Shown here one piece after another: positions 43,081 to 52,000 of a DNA stretch of 64,000 bases (its first letter is position 1; every line of letters starts with the position of its first letter). Under the pieces are notes generated by a model. It was not told the origin of the DNA. It saw only the letters and a list, made by a program, of their open reading frames with translations, and searched no databases. The stretch lies in contig JAFTIQ010000034.1 of assembly GCA_017456805.1 (NCBI GenBank), positions 62,001 to 126,000 on the forward strand, given 5' to 3'. Made by a program: the position numbers and the translations under genes. The stretch is from Lentisphaeria bacterium (GTDB lineage Bacteria > Verrucomicrobiota > Lentisphaeria > Victivallales > UBA1829).

Positions 43081-44082
43081 CCGACTCTTGAATGCGTTGA
43101 TCCGAACCTGCACGTTCCGGGAGATATCACGATAGAAAAAAGAAATATCATACGCGTGATAAATCCCGTCAGCGGGCAATTGGGCAGGTTTTGCCGGCAC
43201 GACGACCAGCGCGCCTGTTTCCGGGTTGATTTGCGCGGAACAGAAATGTTTTTCCTCCCGGATAATGCGATTTTTTCCATCAAAGAAAACAGCTCCGAGA
43301 TTCAAAGAGGGCTCTGCTTTTCCGGAATCCGTCCGCCAATTCAAGGGGTTGATGCAATAGGTTCCCGGTCCGGTAAATATAGAACTTTTGACTCCGGGAG
43401 CTTCGCAGTTCCAGGTAATAATGACTCCGGTATCATCTTCCCCTTGCGCCAATTTCAAATAAGGAGCATCCGGAAATTCTTTCGGCATTCGGGGATATCC
43501 GAAAAGATAAGCAGCCACCAGTTTTTCCCGGATCGCCGGATCTTTCATGACCACCCGCATCAATTCCAGAAGCACATAAGCTCCCTGACTGTGCCCGGCA
43601 AGAATGATGGGGCGTCCATTGTTGTAATGGGTCAGATAATAAGAAAACGCATCGCGGATATCATTGATCCCCGGACGCATCAGGAGCTGATCTTCGCGTT
43701 TCTTTTCGAGTTCCTTCAAAGCTCGGGTGATTTCACATTGACGGTAATAGGGAGCAAAGATCCGCGCGCTGGAAGCAAACGGACCCGTTTGCTGAACCAT
43801 TACATTTTTTGCCCGATCCTGTAGCCACGGTGCATTGATCCAGTTCATGTAAGGATGCCCTTTCTGTGCAATGATTGTCGGCAGGACATAAAAGACATCT
43901 GCTTCGCGCGATGCCGGATCCTGATCCGGAAGGAACACCCAATTCTCTTTTCTGGAATAATCAACGCTGTATTCCGGGTTCTGAAGTTCAGTAAAAAGCT
44001 TGTTTTGCGGGTCTTCACACCCGGTCTGAACAAACAGCGGAAGAAGAAAAAGAAGAAGAAAAAGCGGCCTGATCAACTTCAT
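43072..44082 (-). CDS. DUF3089 alpha/beta-hydrolase lipoprotein
   Basis: A 336-residue secreted serine hydrolase. The N-terminus MKLIRPLFLLLFLLPLFVQ leads into TGC, a lipobox-like site with Gln at -3, less typical. The DUF3089 pattern is clear: RIFAPYYRQ, the nucleophile elbow LAGHSQGAYV, ITWNCEAP and CINPLNWRTD. Members are esterase/lipase-like proteins of unknown substrate. It lies 9 bases after the small lipoprotein gene and forms a two-gene unit with it, convergent with the ESCRT-like cluster. Confidence 0.88.
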   Translation of the reverse strand: MKLIRPLFLLLFLLPLFVQTGCEDPQNKLFTELQNPEYSVDYSRKENWVFLPDQDPASREADVFYVLPTIIAQKGHPYMNWINAPWLQDRAKNVMVQQTGPFASSARIFAPYYRQCEITRALKELEKKREDQLLMRPGINDIRDAFSYYLTHYNNGRPIILAGHSQGAYVLLELMRVVMKDPAIREKLVAAYLFGYPRMPKEFPDAPYLKLAQGEDDTGVIITWNCEAPGVKSSIFTGPGTYCINPLNWRTDSGKAEPSLNLGAVFFDGKNRIIREEKHFCSAQINPETGALVVVPAKPAQLPADGIYHAYDISFFYRDISRNVQVRINAFKSRKK

Positions 44083-44091
44083 AAATTCACC

Positions 44092-44256
44092 TTATGATTC
44101 AAATTCTCCGGGTTCCGGTTCAAAATCCTCCCCGCCATACGCGGGTTCCTGATGTTCAGGAGCTTGTTCCTCCAATGCATCACAACTGCTCAACAGAAAA
44201 AAAGGCATAAGCAGAAAAGGAAGAAAAAGAAAAATGAAAAACCGGACAACTTTCAT
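44092..44256 (-). CDS. Small lipoprotein of 54 residues
   Basis: ATG at 44256 is preceded by AAGGAG at 6 bases. The peptide starts MKVVRFFIFLFLPFLL, reaches a lipobox LSSC with Cys25, and continues as a 29-residue acidic mature part (DALEEQAPEHQEP, ending EFES). The signal peptide is unambiguous. It lies directly upstream of the DUF3089 hydrolase gene on the same strand, so it may be a partner on the membrane. Such short lipoproteins are usually missed; I recognise no family. Confidence 0.75.
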   Translation of the reverse strand: MKVVRFFIFLFLPFLLMPFFLLSSCDALEEQAPEHQEPAYGGEDFEPEPGEFES

Positions 44257-44326
44257 ATAAACTCCTTGCAATGCTCTGTTATCTGCTGAAAATATACCAT
44301 AATGGGCTTTTTTTTCAAGCAGGGCT

Positions 44327-44354
44327 TTGAACTTTTCTGAAAATATGCTATGTT
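44327..44354 (+). promoter_or_regulatory. Promoter of the MBL-fold gene, probably giving a leaderless transcript
   Basis: TTGAAC (44327-44332), 16 bases ending TGC, TATGTT (44349-44354). The ATG is at 44361, six bases after the -10, so transcription should start on or next to it. No ribosome site lies upstream. Confidence 0.6.
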
Positions 44355-44360
44355 ACAAAC

Positions 44361-45161
44361 ATGATTACTCTGACGATTCTTTCTGAAAACAAGGCGGTCC
44401 CTCCCCTGGAAGCGGAACATGGACTTTCCATTCTGCTGGAGGTTCAGAACCGGAAACTCCTGTTCGATACGGGAGCAGGACTCGTTCTGCCCGGAAATTG
44501 CCGCCGTCTGAACCTGGAGCCCACTGATTTTGACGGCATCATCCTCTCCCATGGGCACAGCGACCATACCGGCGGGCTCTTTCATCTTCCCCCCATGCAG
44601 GTCTGGCATGCTCCCGGAATCACCAATGCGCATTACAGTCTGCACCCGGGCAAACCTGTCCGTCAACTCACCATGCCGGAAAATTGCCGGGAGCGGCTGA
44701 AGCAATGCAAAACAACGGTGATTGATTCCTTCCAGGAGATCCTGCCGGGAATATTTCTGACCGGTCCAATCCCAAGAACATCCGGCGAAGATTGCGGAGG
44801 ACCTTTTTTCACGGATCCGGAGGGGAAGGCAAAGGATTTGATCCCGGAGGAACAGGCACTCCTGCTGAAAGAGGGAATTCTGATCCAGGGATGCTGTCAT
44901 GCCGGAATCATCAACACACTGGAACATTGCAAAAAACACGCACCGGAAATCAGGGTGCATACGATCCTCGGCGGACTTCATCTTCTTCTGGCAAAGGAGG
45001 AACGGCTGAAGCAAACGGCTGAATATCTGAAAAATACCGGGGTGAAAACGCTTTATCTGTTTCATTGTACCGGGGACCATGCGATCGATTACCTGAAAGA
45101 AAATCTCCCGGAAGTTCAGATCCACACTCCTTGTGCCGACGGACAAAAACTTGTCTTCTGA
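44361..45161 (+). CDS. Metallo-beta-lactamase-fold hydrolase (DHPS/7,8-dihydropterin-synthase-like group)
   Basis: A 266-residue MBL-fold protein. The first metal motif is SHGHSDHTGG (HxHxDH), with LLFDTGAG before it, GCCHAGIINTLEH as the next His site, and ILGGLHL and FHCTGDHA later. This arrangement is that of the archaeal MptG-associated / beta-RFAP synthase-related MBL group, a small-molecule hydrolase of unknown substrate in bacteria. Start at ATG 44361 appears leaderless. It converges with the LD-carboxypeptidase gene with only 7 bases between stop codons. Confidence 0.88.
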   Translation: MITLTILSENKAVPPLEAEHGLSILLEVQNRKLLFDTGAGLVLPGNCRRLNLEPTDFDGIILSHGHSDHTGGLFHLPPMQVWHAPGITNAHYSLHPGKPVRQLTMPENCRERLKQCKTTVIDSFQEILPGIFLTGPIPRTSGEDCGGPFFTDPEGKAKDLIPEEQALLLKEGILIQGCCHAGIINTLEHCKKHAPEIRVHTILGGLHLLLAKEERLKQTAEYLKNTGVKTLYLFHCTGDHAIDYLKENLPEVQIHTPCADGQKLVF

Positions 45162-45168
45162 GGCAATT

Positions 45169-46047
45169 TCAATAAAAGATTCCGTCAATCACCCGGCAAG
45201 GCTCGCCGAAAAGAAAAGATAATGAAGGCAGATCATGTCCATAGGGCAAACCGGAGAAAACCGGACATTCCACCTGACCTGCAAAATCAGCAAAGAGGAG
45301 TTCCCGTTCCTGAGCCGCTCCGCAATCACTGAATTGTCCGAGAATCACCCCGGAAGCACCACGGAAAAACCCGCTTGCCCGCAACTGCCACAACATCCGG
45401 TCGATCTTCCGGACAGGCTCTCCGATCTCTTCCAGAACCACGATCCGACCATCCATAGAAGGCAGAAACTCTGTTCCGCAAAGAGATGCGGCAAGGGTCA
45501 GATTCAAAGGAACGATCCCCCCGGAAGCTGATCGGTTTCCCTTGTATGAAACAAGAGGATATCCGTTTTTTTCCGGAGCTTCCTTCCCGGAAAGAAGGCG
45601 ATAAACCCGTCTCATTCCGGCACAGGTTTCGGGATCGTTTACAGCCTCGGGCAGACGGGCAGCCATCTGAGATGCAACACAGATTCCTGCGTTCCGGGAG
45701 AGCATGGCAAGGTGCAGCGCAGTAATATCGCTGAATCCGATGATCGGCAGATTCCGTTCTCTGAGTGTTTGATAATCAATGCGTTCCAGGATCCGGGGAG
45801 TGCCGTATCCGCCCCGGGAACAGAGGATTGCATCCACTGAGTAGTCTGCAATCAGAGCGTTCAAATCATCTGCCCGGAAAGGATCGTCGGCGGAAAGATA
45901 AGAAAATGCCCCTTTCCGGAAGAGATGTTTTCCGGAAACAACGGAAAGCCCGTTCTGTTTCAGGAGCGCAATTCCCGCTTGAAGTTTTTCCTCATCACAG
46001 GAACTGGCAGGCGCAGCGATCCCGATTCTCCGGATCTTGCCGAACAT
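45169..46047 (-). CDS. LD-carboxypeptidase (peptidase S66 family)
   Basis: A 292-residue serine peptidase of the LdcA/MccF family. The nucleophile Ser is in IIGFSDITALHLAM, the Glu in VVLEEIGEPVRKIDRML, and the His in GLPYGHDLPS; SRGGYGTPRILERID marks the N-terminal domain. It removes the terminal D-Ala from murein tetrapeptides during cell-wall recycling, or cleaves related amides. No signal peptide, so cytoplasmic. ATG at 46047 overlaps the region of the preceding stop codon; an in-frame ATG seven codons earlier (46068) is possible. Confidence 0.9.
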   Translation of the reverse strand: MFGKIRRIGIAAPASSCDEEKLQAGIALLKQNGLSVVSGKHLFRKGAFSYLSADDPFRADDLNALIADYSVDAILCSRGGYGTPRILERIDYQTLRERNLPIIGFSDITALHLAMLSRNAGICVASQMAARLPEAVNDPETCAGMRRVYRLLSGKEAPEKNGYPLVSYKGNRSASGGIVPLNLTLAASLCGTEFLPSMDGRIVVLEEIGEPVRKIDRMLWQLRASGFFRGASGVILGQFSDCGAAQERELLFADFAGQVECPVFSGLPYGHDLPSLSFLFGEPCRVIDGIFY

Positions 46048-46048
46048 G

Positions 46049-46807
46049 TTACCGGACTCTGGACGCATGACCGATCTTTCTGAGAAATTCGCCGGAACCG
46101 CCGAAGTAAATCTTGTCGATATCCATGACCAGCGGATAGGGGCGGTATTCCAGAAAGAACCCTTTTTCATCAACATACATCCGGGTGACACTGTTGCGGA
46201 TCATTTCCTGCTGAGCGGTCCCCGTATAATATTTCGCGATCATTTCATCCATCTTCTTCTGTGCCATGGAATTCGGGATCTCATAGGATCCGGCCTTTGC
46301 GGAGATGACCTCCAGCTTTTCCACGCCGTTTTCAACAGAGATCTTGAACTCTACGGTCAGATTCAAATATTTTCCGAAGGGATTGTCCGGTGTATCAATA
46401 ATATGTTTCAGACGGAACACGCCTTTTGTCAGGATCAAACTGGTCCGCTTTGCAGTGACCCGCTGTCCATTCACATTCGTGGAGAGCAGGTTGGAAAAGA
46501 TCATGGTTTTGATCAAATGATTGAATTCATCATCGCTGTACTGGATTTTGGAAATGGTCATGGGGGTACAGCGGCGCATGATATCCAGATTCTGCTGGCC
46601 TTTCTGCACCACTGTAAAAGGCACGAAAGCAGCGCGCTGGGGATCTCCGCTGACATAATTGTGGTCCAGATCGATTTTGACGTCATCAAAGATCTTTCCG
46701 GCATAAACACATGCGGTAACAAGGACTGCTGCGGTCAGGATCAGAAACGTCCATAAAATATAGATCCCGATTTTCTTTTTCGGTTTGGGTTCTTCCTTTG
46801 TACTCAT
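46049..46807 (-). CDS. Single-pass membrane protein, unknown
   Basis: A 252-residue protein with a Lys/Pro-rich cytoplasmic start (MSTKEEPKPKKKIG), one transmembrane helix at about 14-38 (IYILWTFLILTAAVLVTACV) and an extracytoplasmic domain of about 210 residues. The domain loosely recalls the YpmS/DUF2140 type (KISKIQYSDDEFNHLIKTM, LTVEFKISVENGVEKLEV), but I am not confident of this. It overlaps the tsaB stop by four bases and precedes the LD-carboxypeptidase, so it is probably co-translated with both. Function unknown. Confidence 0.6.
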   Translation of the reverse strand: MSTKEEPKPKKKIGIYILWTFLILTAAVLVTACVYAGKIFDDVKIDLDHNYVSGDPQRAAFVPFTVVQKGQQNLDIMRRCTPMTISKIQYSDDEFNHLIKTMIFSNLLSTNVNGQRVTAKRTSLILTKGVFRLKHIIDTPDNPFGKYLNLTVEFKISVENGVEKLEVISAKAGSYEIPNSMAQKKMDEMIAKYYTGTAQQEMIRNSVTRMYVDEKGFFLEYRPYPLVMDIDKIYFGGSGEFLRKIGHASRVR

Positions 46808-47481
46808 AAGATATTCCTCGGGGTTTTCGGTGCGACAAAAACAGCTGCGCGGAGGTATTCCAATGCAGTCGGCGGGTTGAAAAAATCCCCGGGCTGCAGA
46901 CGGATCAATTCATCTGCATGGATTGAGGGGATATATGTTGCGGAGATTTGGAATGATGCCAGGGCTGCGGAATCCTTTTCCAACGCACAAACGGCGCGGT
47001 TTTCAGCGGCGGCACGAAGTTCCTCCCCGTTCCGGAAAATTTCCTTAAAACCGTTCTGACGATACCCATCCGGAGAGAGAGAGACGCCGTAACCGATGAT
47101 TTCGGAACGTTTGCCATCGAAGAGGACCAGCACTTCTTCCGGGGCTGTTCCGTTTGAAAATGCGGTTGCAGCCATCGCACAAGCGGTAGAAGCTCCGCGG
47201 ACTTTGATATTTTCCTTACCGTATGCCAGCCCCATAACGTATGCGGATGCGATACGGAGACCGCTGAAAGATCCCGGTCCGGCTCCGACGGTCCACTCCT
47301 GAATCGTCCCGATCCCGCCGCCTTTTTCCGCGGCTTGAGCGATCCAATCAGGCAGACGTGATGCATCATGCCCGGAGAAGAGCAGATTTTCTCTTACCAG
47401 AAGCGTATCTCCCTGCATCATTGCAAAGGCTGCCTCTCCCCAAGAGAAATCCAGCGCACCGCGAATGGTTTTTTCTTTCAT
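46804..47481 (-). CDS. tsaB: tRNA threonylcarbamoyladenosine protein TsaB
   Basis: A 225-residue TsaB. The family motif GAGPGSFSGLRIASAYVMGL is present near residue 70, together with LLFSGHDASRLPDWI, corresponding to the LL...H...L segment of TsaB. It is a non-catalytic partner of TsaD in formation of t6A37 in ANN-decoding tRNAs. The ATG at 47481 has AGGAAA upstream; an earlier in-frame start would extend it by 17 residues unlike the family. It is divergent from tRNA-Cys, which fits a tRNA-related neighbourhood only by chance. Confidence 0.92.
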   Translation of the reverse strand: MKEKTIRGALDFSWGEAAFAMMQGDTLLVRENLLFSGHDASRLPDWIAQAAEKGGGIGTIQEWTVGAGPGSFSGLRIASAYVMGLAYGKENIKVRGASTACAMAATAFSNGTAPEEVLVLFDGKRSEIIGYGVSLSPDGYRQNGFKEIFRNGEELRAAAENRAVCALEKDSAALASFQISATYIPSIHADELIRLQPGDFFNPPTALEYLRAAVFVAPKTPRNIL

Positions 47482-47526
47482 TTTCCTGATCTCCTGAAAA
47501 AAATTCAATTTTTTTATAAATCCGAC

Positions 47527-47554
47527 TTGCATTTTGAAAAGTTTGAGCTATATT
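47527..47554 (+). promoter_or_regulatory. Promoter of tRNA-Cys
   Basis: TTGCAT (47527-47532), 16 bases, TATATT (47549-47554). Transcription would start about 9 bases before the tRNA. Confidence 0.65.
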
Positions 47555-47569
47555 ACGTCTCTATCACGA

Positions 47570-47645
47570 GGCGTGATGGTCGAGCGGCTAAGGCAACGGT
47601 CTGCAAAACCGGTTCTGGTGGGTTCAACTCCCACTCACGCCTCCA
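47570..47645 (+). tRNA. tRNA-Cys (anticodon GCA)
   Basis: A complete 76-base cloverleaf. The acceptor stem GGCGTGA/TCACGCC pairs perfectly over seven bases; the anticodon loop CTGCAAA gives GCA; the T arm is GTGGG, loop TTCAACT, CCCAC. The discriminator base is T and the CCA end is encoded. A run of eight T follows directly and may end the transcript. I see no other tRNA in the window. Confidence 0.97.
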
Positions 47646-47688
47646 TTTTTTTTGCCCTTTTTCCACCAACTCATCAAACTCATCCTTC

Positions 47689-48963
47689 TCATCCTCTGTT
47701 TGCTTCCCGTTTGGGATGTCCTGTATAGATCTGACGCGGTCTGACGATCTTTGTATCCGTTCCGATCATTTCCCGCCAATGTGCGATCCAGCCGGGCAGA
47801 CGTGCCAAAGCAAACATCACTGTGAACATATTTTCAGGGATTCCGATGGCACGGTAAACGATTCCGGAATAGAAGTCCACATTGGGATAGAGGTTCCGGG
47901 AGACGAAATATTCGTCCTGCAGAGCTGCTTCTTCCACTTCCAGCGCAATGTCCAGCAGAGGATCGTTCAACTGCATCTTTGCAAGATAATCATGACATTC
48001 CTGTTTGATGATCTTTGCACGGGGGTCAAATGTCTTGTACACGCGATGACCAAAGCCCATCAAACGCTGCGGATTGCTCTTATCTTTCACCTGTTCCAGG
48101 AACTTTTTCACACTGCCGATCTTCTGGATCGTGCGGAACATTTCCACAACTGCCTGGTTTGCGCCGCCGTGAAGCGGACCGGAAAGAGCTGAAATCCCGG
48201 CAGAAATCGTTGCATAAAGGTTCACCTGAGCACTTCCGAGAGTACGGACCGCTGTGGTGGAACAGTTCTGTTCATGATCCGCATGAAGAATCAGAAGAGT
48301 ATTGAGGATCCGGACGGTTTCCGGGTGGATCTCATAAGGAGCAACCGGGGAATCGAACATCATATTCAGGAAGTTGGCACAGTAGCTGAGATCCCGGCGG
48401 GGATACACGATGGGTTCGCCCACGCTCTTCTTATATGCCATTGCCGCCATGGTCCGGATCATGGAAATCAGACGGGCAGAGGAAATTTCAATATCTTCTG
48501 CCAGAGAAAGCAAGTCCACATTCGGATAAAATGCGGCAAGCGCATTGATCATTGTGGAAAGAATATGCATCGGGTGAGCTCCCCGGGGGAAGCGGTCAAA
48601 GAAGTGACGCATATCTTCATGAATCAGAGAGTGCTGGTTCAGCAAAGCGGAAAAACCGTTTTTCTGCTCTTCATTGGGAAGATCTCCATGGACAAGCAGG
48701 TAAGCTGTCTGAACAAAAGAACCGATCTGCACCAGTTCTTCCACAGGGATCCCGCGGTAACGGAGAATTCCCTGTTCCCCGTTGACATAAGTAATTTTGC
48801 TGAAACATGCCGCAGTATTCATAAAACTGGGGTCAAGAGTAACATATCCGGTTTTCTGGCGCAGTCCGGCAATCATCAAAGCCTTTTCGCCTTCCGTTCC
48901 CTGGACAACGGGCAACGGAATGTCTGTACCTTCAATCCGTAAAACAGCCTGCATTTCATTCAT
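47689..48963 (-). CDS. gltA: Citrate synthase (type II)
   Basis: A 424-residue citrate synthase. Motifs include GILRYRGIPVEEL, the active-site HADHEQNCSTTAVRTLGS segment, GPLHGGANQAVVEM and GFGHRVYKTFDPRAKI; the catalytic Asp is in NVDFYSGIVYRA. It condenses oxaloacetate and acetyl-CoA. ATG at 48963 has AAGGA upstream and the promoter TTGCAT-N16-TATATT lies 40 bases before it, so the gene is a single unit. No other citric-acid-cycle gene is nearby. Confidence 0.96.
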   Translation of the reverse strand: MNEMQAVLRIEGTDIPLPVVQGTEGEKALMIAGLRQKTGYVTLDPSFMNTAACFSKITYVNGEQGILRYRGIPVEELVQIGSFVQTAYLLVHGDLPNEEQKNGFSALLNQHSLIHEDMRHFFDRFPRGAHPMHILSTMINALAAFYPNVDLLSLAEDIEISSARLISMIRTMAAMAYKKSVGEPIVYPRRDLSYCANFLNMMFDSPVAPYEIHPETVRILNTLLILHADHEQNCSTTAVRTLGSAQVNLYATISAGISALSGPLHGGANQAVVEMFRTIQKIGSVKKFLEQVKDKSNPQRLMGFGHRVYKTFDPRAKIIKQECHDYLAKMQLNDPLLDIALEVEEAALQDEYFVSRNLYPNVDFYSGIVYRAIGIPENMFTVMFALARLPGWIAHWREMIGTDTKIVRPRQIYTGHPKREANRG

Positions 48964-49001
48964 ATCGGCAAAAATCCTTTCTTGTTTTTTTTCACTCTGG
49001 T

Positions 49002-49029
49002 AATATACACCCAAACAGGAAAAATGCAA
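49002..49029 (-). promoter_or_regulatory. Promoter of citrate synthase
   Basis: On the minus strand TTGCAT (49029-49024), 16 bases ending GTG, TATATT (49007-49002). The extended GTGTATATTACC is identical to that before grpE. Confidence 0.65.
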
Positions 49030-49044
49030 TCACATGTAATGATT

Positions 49045-50082
49045 TTATATCCTTGAGCGGAAAGAAATCCGGGGATCGGCAAAAACATAAAGAATATCTG
49101 ATATCAAAATCCCGAAAAGGGTGAGAAATCCGCCAAAGGAAAACAGCGCCATAATCAAGGGAATATCACGGCTGCTCAGCGCCAGCATGGATAAGGAACC
49201 CATCCCCGGAATACTGAACACATACTCAATCAGAATACTCCCGGAAACCAATCCCGGCAATATCCCCGAAAACAGAGTCGCCATCACAACAAGTGTATTC
49301 CGGAACGCATGGGAAAAGACAACATCCCACTCGCCCACTCCCTTTGCCCGGGCGGTCCGGATATACTCCTGACGCATACTGTCAATCATCGCAGAACGGG
49401 TAAAACGGGATAAACTGGCAAACCCGGCATAAGTCATACAGAGCACAGGCAGCACATAATGAAGCAAGGTTTCTCCCGTTACTGCCCAGGTGGATAACCC
49501 TTCCGTGCTGTCAGGCTCCAAGCCTTTCAACGGAAAAATGGGAAACATCCCCCCCTTGCAGACAAGGGTTTGAAGCATCAGCGCAACCCAGAGAACCGGG
49601 ACGGAATAAAGCAAAAACAGGATCACCGTGGATATCTTATCAAATTTCCGCTCAGGGAACACTCCGGAAAAAATCCCGATCGGAATCGCAAAAAGATAAA
49701 TCAGAAGAATGGAAAGAACATTCAATTTCACCGTCACGGGGAGCCGTTCCACGATCAGATCCGTGACCGGACGCCCCTTATCCACTGAGACGGATGTTCC
49801 GAAATCACCGTGACAGACCACATCCTCCAGCCAGAGTCCGAATCCAACCAGCACAGGTTTATCAAAATGCAGTTTTTTCTGCATGATCTCATCCACAGCA
49901 AGCTCGGATTTTTCCGCAGAAAGCCCGGTGGCACCAGCTCCGCTGGAACCGATCATGGAAGATTTTGTGGGATCTCCGGGAGCAATCCGGAGCAGAAGAT
50001 AACTGACCAGCAGGATCAGGAACAAAGTAAGCGCTGCAAGCAGCAGACGTTTCAGCAAATAATTCCAGAGTCCCGGCTTCAT
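49045..50082 (-). CDS. Oligopeptide/dipeptide ABC transporter permease (OppB/DppB-like)
   Basis: A 345-residue inner-membrane permease. The N-terminus YLLKRLLLAALTLFLILLVSY (first helix, in part) and LLRIAPGDP are the standard OppB start; the EAA loop reads EYIRTARAKGVGEWDVVFSHAF, which contacts the ATPase. The partner genes (OppC, ATPases, binding protein) are not adjacent: the MATE gene lies upstream and citrate synthase downstream. A 6-base gap to the MATE gene suggests co-transcription with it. Partners may lie elsewhere. Confidence 0.9.
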   Translation of the reverse strand: MKPGLWNYLLKRLLLAALTLFLILLVSYLLLRIAPGDPTKSSMIGSSGAGATGLSAEKSELAVDEIMQKKLHFDKPVLVGFGLWLEDVVCHGDFGTSVSVDKGRPVTDLIVERLPVTVKLNVLSILLIYLFAIPIGIFSGVFPERKFDKISTVILFLLYSVPVLWVALMLQTLVCKGGMFPIFPLKGLEPDSTEGLSTWAVTGETLLHYVLPVLCMTYAGFASLSRFTRSAMIDSMRQEYIRTARAKGVGEWDVVFSHAFRNTLVVMATLFSGILPGLVSGSILIEYVFSIPGMGSLSMLALSSRDIPLIMALFSFGGFLTLFGILISDILYVFADPRISFRSRI

Positions 50083-50088
50083 CTTCTT

Positions 50089-51516
50089 TTATCCCTCATT
50101 CTCCGGCAATCTGGCATATTCATCCTCGATCACCCGCATCTTTTTCCATTTCCCCTGAATGTACCGGCCCACAAACACCAGAGCGCAAGTCGTAATATAA
50201 ATATCCAGAATCAGCCAATAAGCATTGGCGGGCCATTGGAAAATCCAGGCAACGATGCAGGGAATCACGCACAGCGCAAAGGCAAGCCCCACATTGGCAT
50301 ACATGGCAAACTTGGTATCTCCTGCCCCCTTGATCGCTCCGGAAAAAATAATCACTGTCCCGTCAAAAATGGTAAAACAGGCAATGAAACGCATGAAGAC
50401 GCGCACTACTTCCATGGTTTCAGCCTGCGCAGCATCCCCGGATCGGGCAAATAAATCAATCAGAGGATCCGGATAGAAAAAGAACAGTAGCGCCATGGTT
50501 CCAGTATAAAGCACCGTCAATGACCGACAAGTCCTTACAGAACGGCAGGCATCTGCAATCTTCCCTGCACCGACATACTGCCCTACAAGCACGGTCACAG
50601 CCTGACCGAGTCCGATCATGGGCGTAAACGAAATGGAGTTGATGGAAAGTGCGATCGTTGAGGCTTCCTGAGTCATCATTTTTTCCGATTCCGTTGATCC
50701 TACCCATCCGAGCATGACCACGAAGATATTAAACGCCAGCAGGTCCAGAAACAGCTGAACCCCGCTGGGCGTTCCGAACCGGAGCATCCGTTTGAAAAGC
50801 TCCCGGTCAAAAACCGGCGGCCAGGTGGCATATTTCTTCCGTTCCCGCTTCAGGAAGAAAAAGATCAGATAAAGGATCAGCCCCGCCAGAGCAGCCAGAA
50901 CAGTCCCGATCGCAGCTCCTGAGATCCCCAGTTCCGGACATCCCCAGTTCCCGAAGATAAAGGCATAATTCAAGGGAATATTCAAGCCGGTGACAACAAA
51001 ATTGTTGATCATCACGAACATTGTTTTTCCCCTGCCTGCCCAGAATGCGGAAAAAGCTCCCAGCATCAGCGGGATAAATGCACCAAGAGAAAGGATCTGG
51101 AAATAAACGGTTTCCTGTTTCTGCACAGATTCCGCATGACCAAGCATCCGGAAGAGCGGTTCCGCCCAGAAATATCCGGTTGCCATGAGAATCCCGCCAA
51201 TAACGGAAAGCCAGAATGCCTGCCAGATGGAGGGTCCCACCCGGTGATCCGCATCCGCCCCCGTATATTGTGCAACGAAACTGTTGGCATACCCGATCAC
51301 ACCCACAAAGAAACAGCTGATGGTGAAGTTTGTCAACCCGGAAGGCAATGCTGCATTGACCGCTTCCTGAGAATATCTTGCAAGCATCACCCGGTCAAAA
51401 AACAAATTCAGGGCGTGCCCCGCTGATGCAAAGATCAGAGGGGTAGCGATCCCGAGAACTTGAAACAAGCCGCCGGGTTTCCGGAAATTCGGAAGGATCT
51501 GAGAAAAAAAGTTCAT
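50089..51516 (-). CDS. MATE-family multidrug/metabolite exporter
   Basis: A 475-residue protein with twelve hydrophobic segments in two halves (first: LGIATPLIFASAGHALNLFF; second: FGTPSGVQLFLDLLAFNIF). GQAVTVLVGQYVGAGK and IFSGAIKGAGDTKFAM are typical of NorM/DinF-type MATE exporters, which use a sodium or proton gradient. The substrate is unknown. AAGGAAAG precedes the ATG. It lies 12 bases after smpB and 6 before the OppB-like gene, within the long minus-strand run that starts with clpB. Confidence 0.9.
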   Translation of the reverse strand: MNFFSQILPNFRKPGGLFQVLGIATPLIFASAGHALNLFFDRVMLARYSQEAVNAALPSGLTNFTISCFFVGVIGYANSFVAQYTGADADHRVGPSIWQAFWLSVIGGILMATGYFWAEPLFRMLGHAESVQKQETVYFQILSLGAFIPLMLGAFSAFWAGRGKTMFVMINNFVVTGLNIPLNYAFIFGNWGCPELGISGAAIGTVLAALAGLILYLIFFFLKRERKKYATWPPVFDRELFKRMLRFGTPSGVQLFLDLLAFNIFVVMLGWVGSTESEKMMTQEASTIALSINSISFTPMIGLGQAVTVLVGQYVGAGKIADACRSVRTCRSLTVLYTGTMALLFFFYPDPLIDLFARSGDAAQAETMEVVRVFMRFIACFTIFDGTVIIFSGAIKGAGDTKFAMYANVGLAFALCVIPCIVAWIFQWPANAYWLILDIYITTCALVFVGRYIQGKWKKMRVIEDEYARLPENEG

Positions 51517-51528
51517 GGGGGGCTTTCC

Positions 51529-51999
51529 TTAATGAGCCATTGCGCGGCGGGCTTCCATATCATCCTGTTTCTTTTTCAGGGTTTCCCGTTTATCGCTGAA
51601 CGTTTTTCCTTTGGCAACTCCGAGTTCCAGTTTGACTCTGCCGCGTTTCAAATACAGAGCCAGAGGAACCAGTGTCACCCCTTTTTCTTTCACCTGCTGG
51701 GAAAGTTTCAGGATCTCCCGTTTATGCATCAGGAGCCGTCTGGGGCGGACCGTTTCATGATTGAACCGGTTTCCGAACCCATAGGGGGAAATGTGCATTC
51801 CATAGACCAGCAATTCGCCTTTTACGACTTGAGCATATCCTTCCTGAATGGAAACGGAACGGGCACGGCAGCTTTTCACTTCTGTCCCGGCAAGAACGAT
51901 CCCGCATTCATGTTTCTCAAGAATCATGAAATCATGGAACGCCTTCCGGTTCCGGACAAGCTCTGTACCATCTGCAAATTCTTTTTTCTTTTCGCTCAT
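51529..51999 (-). CDS. smpB: SsrA-binding protein SmpB
   Basis: A 156-residue SmpB of usual length. Conserved segments are NRKAFHDFMILEKHECGIVL, GTEVKSCRARSVSIQEGYAQ, MHISPYGFGNRFNH, RRLLMHKREI and the basic tail GVAKGKTFSDKRE. It binds tmRNA and delivers it to stalled ribosomes. ATG at 51999 follows the dnaJ stop by 1 base, so it is translationally coupled despite a weak ribosome site. No tmRNA gene is recognised in the window. Confidence 0.96.
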   Translation of the reverse strand: MSEKKKEFADGTELVRNRKAFHDFMILEKHECGIVLAGTEVKSCRARSVSIQEGYAQVVKGELLVYGMHISPYGFGNRFNHETVRPRRLLMHKREILKLSQQVKEKGVTLVPLALYLKRGRVKLELGVAKGKTFSDKRETLKKKQDDMEARRAMAH

Positions 52000-52000
52000 A

